Below, piece by piece: positions 58,662 to 64,000 of a DNA stretch of 64,000 nt (positions are counted from its first letter, which is position 1; each line of letters opens with the position of its first letter). Under the pieces are notes generated by a model, which saw only the letters and a program-made list of their open reading frames with translations, searched no databases and had not been told where the DNA came from. Source of the stretch: Umbelopsis ramanniana AG (lineage: Eukaryota; Mucoromycota; Umbelopsidomycetes; Umbelopsidales; Umbelopsidaceae); the NCBI RefSeq assembly GCF_025399195.1, contig NW_026252088.1, forward strand, positions 434,001 to 498,000, in the 5' to 3' direction. The position numbers and the translations under genes are program-made.

Positions 58662-61600
58662 ATGGTGCAGTCGCTACCTCTGCACACGAATCTGTTCAAG
58701 CAGATCTTTGCAAACACTAATCCGAAAGGAAAAGGAAAAGGCAAGCAGAAGGTTACCACAGACAATACCTTTATAGATGTCACTTCGGAATTCAACTGGG
58801 AAGCTTCTGTTCGCGATCTTCGTTCGTTCATTGAATCTCATACGGCCCAAGTTGGTAAACATCACGTCCCATTCTACTCACAGCACTTCCCACACTATAT
58901 TGATTAATACCGTTGTCTTGCTCCAGAAAACTCAAAGGACGATTCCATAGCCACCTTTGTCGATAACCAAAATATCGACTTTCACCTTCCATCCCGGCCT
59001 ATTTTGATTGAAGAACAAGAATTAGATTCACTAGTTGGGGAAATAGAACAATCGACTGAGGAAATTGTACAGGAAACAACGCCAGAAGTTAATGCCTATG
59101 ATCGAGATTGGCTGCTACATCGTTGTAGTGAATACATTCGAAGAAGCGGCTCGACAGCTTTTACAGATACAGCATTATGCACAGATCTGTTCACTATTCT
59201 AAGGTCCAAAGAAAATGGTAACGCTCGCTGTGGTGAAATCAACAATTCAAATTTTAGTAGCTATGATTTACTAATTTTGACGGTCGATAGGGGATAAAAT
59301 TCAAGATACATTGATAGATCTGCTCGGCTATGAAAGCTTGGACTTCGTTTCTGAGCTTTTATTAAACCGGGATACCATTGTTCAAAACATCATGTCCCAG
59401 GTATGAAGAATCCTTGTTTGGTAGTTATAGCTCAAATGTTTGTTGACCCATTGTTCGTGTATAGACGGAGCATGTAAATAGCCACCTTACAAGCAATGTA
59501 CCACAGGAAGTGCGACGAACGGCACCAGGTACTGGAGTTACAGTACAATCGGCAAGCGAGATTCAGGAGATGAAGCGTCTCCGAAAAGAACAGAAAAAAG
59601 CCATCCGAAACCAGAAAGGCGATAGAGATGAAAATGAAGTGTCTGCCGATATTTTGGGATTCGAGACAGAGAATTGGAAAGCAGCTCGAGAAGAAGCTCT
59701 TTCAAATGCATCGCAAAGACCTTTATTCTCTTCCCCATACAAGGTAAGATATGGAAGGAGAGGCAATAAAAATGAGATGGCGTTTGATTCTATATTAACT
59801 CGACCCTCAAGATCGCAGAGCAAACAGTATACCCTCATGTGTATCAGTCTGCAAAAAGTGGAAACACACTGTCTGCATTCGGAACACGATACGCTCTTCC
59901 AGCGGGCACAGTGAGAGATGAATATAAAGATTATGAAGAGATTACCATCCCAGTTTCCAAGCAAGCACCAATTCGATTGGGTGAAAAGCGTATCCGTATC
60001 AGTGAAATGGATCCACTTTGTAGTGGTGCATTTAAAGTATGTGGCTTCTTTGTATGCTTGTACGAATATAACTTCGTGCTCAATCTGATCGCTTCTGTTA
60101 CTAGGCATATGAAACGCTAAATCGAATTCAATCTATCGTATATCCTATTGCGTACGGAACAAATGAAAACATGTTGGTGTGCGCTCCTACTGGTGCGGTA
60201 CGTACAAAATTGGTAATTATTGGACACCACACCGATGCTATACTAATACGATACCTGCACTCCTATGCATCCGAATAATTTCTAGGGTAAAACCGACGTA
60301 GCTATGTTGACTGTCCTGAGATGTATCTCACAATATTGTGACCCATCACCTGCTTCTGTGATGGGTGTCCCCGACATTCACTTCCAGATTGCAAAATCGG
60401 ATTTTAAGATTGTCTATGTTGCTCCTATGAAAGCGCTTGCTGCTGAAATCGTGGAAAAGATGGGAAAGAGACTCAAATTTTTGGGAGTCAGCGTGCGTGA
60501 ATTTACTGGTATGCAACCTCTTTTGCGAGTACATAAGGCTACATGCTTTGCCAACTTACACCTATGAATTATGAAGGCGATATGCAGCTTACAAAGGCTG
60601 AGATTTCAAGCACCCAGTTCATTGTTACCACTCCAGAAAAGTGGGATGTCGTTACAAGAAAAGGAACCGGTGATACAGAACTAGCACAGGTACGAGGAGC
60701 TTTTCGCTTTCACATTGATGAATAATACCGAACGTACTTATTCTAATGTTAACATATCATTTTCTTTGGGCTTTCCTTTACAGAAAGTTAAATTGTTGAT
60801 CATTGATGAAGTTCATTTACTGCACGAAGATCGTGGTGCGGTCATCGAAAGCATTATCGCCAGAACCCTTCGACAAGTCGAATCCACTCAGTCACTTATT
60901 CGTATTGTAGGATTGTCAGCCACACTTCCCAACTACTTGGATGTGGCAGCGTTCTTAAGGTATGTACTTACAGACCATATCTCTTACGGTAAATTTTCGT
61001 CATGCTCACTAGCTATGGTATCAATTTAGAGTCAATCCGTATCAGGGCTTGTTCTTCTTCGACAGTGGCTTCAGACCTGTACCTCTAGAACAGCACATGA
61101 TTGGTATCAAAGGAAAAGCGAATTCCTTACCTTCGAACGAACGTATGAACCGTGTATGTTTCGACAAGGTATCTGAAATGGTTCAAGACGGACATCAAGT
61201 TATGGTGTTTGTTCATGCACGTAAGGAGACTGTGAAAACGGCACAAATGCTGAAAGAAGAAGTCTTGAACGAAGGAATAGCATGTAAGGCAGACGCAAGT
61301 CTTTTTCATCATATCGTTGATATTTTAGGCACAGTGATGAAATTAACAGAGTATCCTCGCTAGCCGTATTTGATGCCACTCAAACTGAAAAGTATGAAAC
61401 ATATCGAAAGGCAGTTTCTCGATCCAAAAATAAGGAACTTCGCGAGATGTTTCCTTATGGTTTCGGCATGCATCACGCTGGCATGCTTCGTAGCGACCGA
61501 ACATTGACCGAACAAATGTTTGCTGACGGTGTTATCAAAGTCTTATGCTGTACGGCAACTCTTGCTTGGGGTGTCAATCTTCCCGCTTACGCTGTAGTTA

Positions 61601-64000
61601 TCAAAGGAACACAAGTGTACGATGCTCAGAAGGGTAGTTTTGTTGATCTATCCATTTTGGATGTTCTTCAAATTTTCGGTCGTGCCGGTCGTCCACAGGT
61701 AAGTAATCTCTTTAATCATGTATCAGTATCTACTCAAATCGCTCATTCATTCGATGCAGTACGAAGATCAAGGTGTTGGTTTCATTCTTACTCCACACGA
61801 AAAACTCGGTCATTACGTTTCTGCCCTGACTCAGCAACATCCCATTGAATCCAAGTAAGTAATGATTTCGTACAGCTCTTCCATCAGCAAAGCAAATTCA
61901 TATGTTCTTTCACATCAGATTCATTGAAAACATGGTTGACAATTTGAATGCGGAGATTTCGCTCGGTACGGTCACCAATGTTGACGAAGCTGTTACATGG
62001 CTTTCATATACCTATTTGTACGTTCGTATGAAGAAGAACCCGCTTGTGTATGGCATGGACCATACTGTGCCTGCTGAAGATCCGTTACTTGGAGCCAAAC
62101 GACGAGAGCTCATCATACTGGCAGCAAGAAAATTGGCGAAAAATCAAATGATTATTTTTGATGAAGCAACCGGCTATCTCACCGCTAAAGATCTCGGTAG
62201 AATTTCTTCCAACTTCTATATCAGACATACCAGTGTCGAAATTTTCAACACCATTATGAAACCTCGAATGACGGAAGCCGATGTGTTGTCCATGATCAGT
62301 TTAAGTACGGAGTTCGATAACATCAAGGCTCGCGAGACTGAAGGCAAAGAGCTATCGCACCTGATCGAGCAAGCGTGTGCATGTGATATCAAGGTAAGCA
62401 TAATATGTCAATAGACATCTAGCGTACAAGTAGCAGCCTGACTGAATATTATATCCCATTTGTAGGGTGGCACGGATAGCACACATGGCAAAGTCAACAT
62501 TTTACTGCAATCTTACATATCAAATGCCTATGTTGAGGATTTCGCATTAGTCTCAGACTGCGCCTATGTGGCACAGAATGCTGGGCGAATTGTGCGTGCG
62601 CTATTTGAGATAGCACTCAACAGAAACTGGGGTCCAACTGCCTCAGTGCTTCTTTCCATTAATAAGGCCATCGAGAAGAGAATGTGGACTTTTGAGCATC
62701 CGCTTGCGCAGATGGGTCTACCAAACGATATCGTACAAAAATTGCAGAACCGTAGCCACGTCCCAAGTATCGAGGAAATGAGGGACATGGAACCGGCTGA
62801 ACTTGGCGAGCTTGTGCACCACAAACGAATGGGAATGACCATCGCAAAATGTGTAGACCAGTTTCCAATGTTGATTTTGGATGCCCATATCGCTCCAATC
62901 ACCAGAAATGTTCTCAGCATTGAGCTCAATATTATTCCTGACTTTGTCTGGAATGAACGAGTTCATAACAACTCACAAGCCTGGTGGATTTGGGCGGAAG
63001 ACTCGGAAAATACAGAGATATACTATTCGGAATACTTTGTTCTTACTAAGAAGCAACTTGGAGAAACCATCTCTATCGGTTTTACCATCCCACTTGTCGA
63101 GCCTCTCCCATCTCAAATTTACATTCGAGCCGTGTCGGATCGCTGGCTTGGATCAGAAACTGTTCTACCAGTCTCCTTCCAACATTTGATTCTCCCTGAA
63201 CTGTATCCACCACACACTGATCTGTTAGACCTTCAACCTTTGCCTGTATCGGCTCTGAAGAATGACGTTTTGGAAGCTATTTGTGCCAAACGATTCACAC
63301 ACTTCAACCCGGTTCAGACACAGATCTTCCACACCCTATATCATACTGACCATAACGCACTAGTTGGTGCGCCTACTGGTTCTGGTAAAACTATCGCCGC
63401 TGAGCTATCCATGTGGTATGTATCAATCCAGCTCATTTCATGTCATACGCAAAAAAAAAAAAAAAAAACGCATCAGTGCTTTACTTACTCGTTACAATGA
63501 TCATCAGGGCTGCATTCCGTGACCACCCTGGCAGCAAAGTGGTTTACATTGCGCCAATGAAGGCTCTGGTCCGAGAACGTGTAGCGGACTGGAATAAGCG
63601 TGTTACTCGTCAAACGAACAAGAAGCTAGTGGAGTTGACAGGTGATGTCACGCCTGATATGAAAACCATTGAAGAGGCCGATATCATCATCACCACACCT
63701 GAAAAATGGGACGGTATCAGTCGAAGTTGGCAAACTAGAGGCTATGTACAAAAAGTATCTTGTGTCATCATTGACGAAATTCATTTACTTGGTGGTGACC
63801 GTGGTCCCATTCTTGAAGTCATTGTTTCTCGCATGAACTACATTGGATCACAGCTTGATCGAAAGGTTCGAATCATTGGTCTTTCTACAGCCTTGGCAAA
63901 TGCAAGAGACCTTGCCGATTGGTTGGGTATTCAAGAAGTTGGGCTATTCAACTTTCGCCACTCAGTGCGTCCAGTACCTCTGGAGGTATACATTGATGGC
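58662..64000 (+). CDS. SLH1: Slh1/ASCC3 tandem Ski2-like RNA helicase, 3' end outside window
   Basis: Ribosome-quality-control (RQT) helicase that splits collided ribosomes; Brr2-like double cassette. About 1440 residues visible. Exons 58662-58854, 58927-59217, 59291-59400, 59465-59743, 59812-60036, 60105-60197, 60286-60508, 60577-60689, 60784-60959, 61030-61283, 61352-61698, 61760-61854, 61919-62393, 62466-63415, 63508-64000+. Cassette 1: Walker A APTGAGKTD (split by intron, near 394), [24 protein letters not shown], then [12 protein letters not shown] and [10 protein letters not shown], then winged-helix and Sec63 domains. Cassette 2: [46 protein letters not shown]. Wording such as [16 protein letters not shown] favours ASCC3/Slh1 over Brr2. 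The exon 11 acceptor (AACAGAG) is the least certain junction. An in-frame start at 58572 is possible. Confidence 0.94.

Noticed and set aside
58662-64000. Brr2 (spliceosomal) identity of the tandem helicase
   Set aside because: The blocks near the second cassette and the N-terminal region follow ASCC3/Slh1; the gene lacks the Brr2 N-terminal PLUG-like region as far as can be judged.

Overview
The window is nuclear DNA of a fungus. Nearly every gene is split by short GT-AG introns (mostly about 55-100 nt), polyadenylation-type AATAAA strings follow many genes, and the gene set mixes general fungal functions with genes missing from budding yeast: a Rheb-type GTPase, a Barentsz/CASC3-like exon-junction protein, a GUCD1-like protein, an FLVCR-like transporter and a TBC1D12/14-like protein. 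Gene structure and content suggest an early-diverging lineage, probably Mucoromycota; this is inference, and no species can be named. I supported 27 protein genes. All spliced models were checked for a continuous reading frame across every junction. No rRNA, tRNA, CRISPR array or intact transposon was recognised.

Layout. 1-11 kb: 3' truncated histidine acid phosphatase (-), FHA/winged-helix-like nuclear protein (+), peroxisomal-type long-chain alcohol oxidase (-), a 2 kb gene-poor stretch, Rheb (+) and a degenerate xylulokinase-like protein (+). 12-25 kb: S-adenosylmethionine synthetase (+), PPR protein (-), ribosomal protein uL13 (-), a membrane-anchored J-domain protein (-), ribosomal proteins eS12 (+) and uL23 (+), and the GPI mannosyltransferase PIG-V/Gpi18 (+). 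25-42 kb: Barentsz-like protein (-) head-to-head with DEAD-box helicase Dbp2/DDX5 (+), TBC Rab-GAP (-), ER membrane FKBP (-), FLVCR-like transporter (+), a seven-exon beta-propeller-like protein (-) head-to-head with an ACOT9-type acyl-CoA thioesterase (+), and a GUCD1-like protein (+). 42-64 kb: HMG-CoA synthase (+), secreted GH35 beta-galactosidase (-) and GH27 alpha-galactosidase (-) side by side, a gene-poor stretch, a Ran1/Vhs1-type kinase (+), a class I histone deacetylase (-), a PPIL1-type cyclophilin built from nine tiny exons (+), and the 5' three quarters of an Slh1/ASCC3 tandem helicase (+), cut by the window end.

Most neighbours are unrelated housekeeping genes, as is usual in fungi. 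The clearest functional pairings are the two galactosidases and the head-to-head RNA-biology pair Barentsz-like/Dbp2. The most unusual signals are (1) the 653-nt late intron of the DBP2 gene, which contains a candidate poison exon wrapped in a 15-position hairpin that would mask its own 5' splice site; (2) an FGGY-family protein that has lost the family's ATP and catalytic motifs; and (3) a TBC domain whose glutamine finger is replaced by arginine. Highly expressed genes (SAM synthetase, ribosomal proteins, HMG-CoA synthase) show strong codon bias, which throws up long meaningless antisense ORFs.
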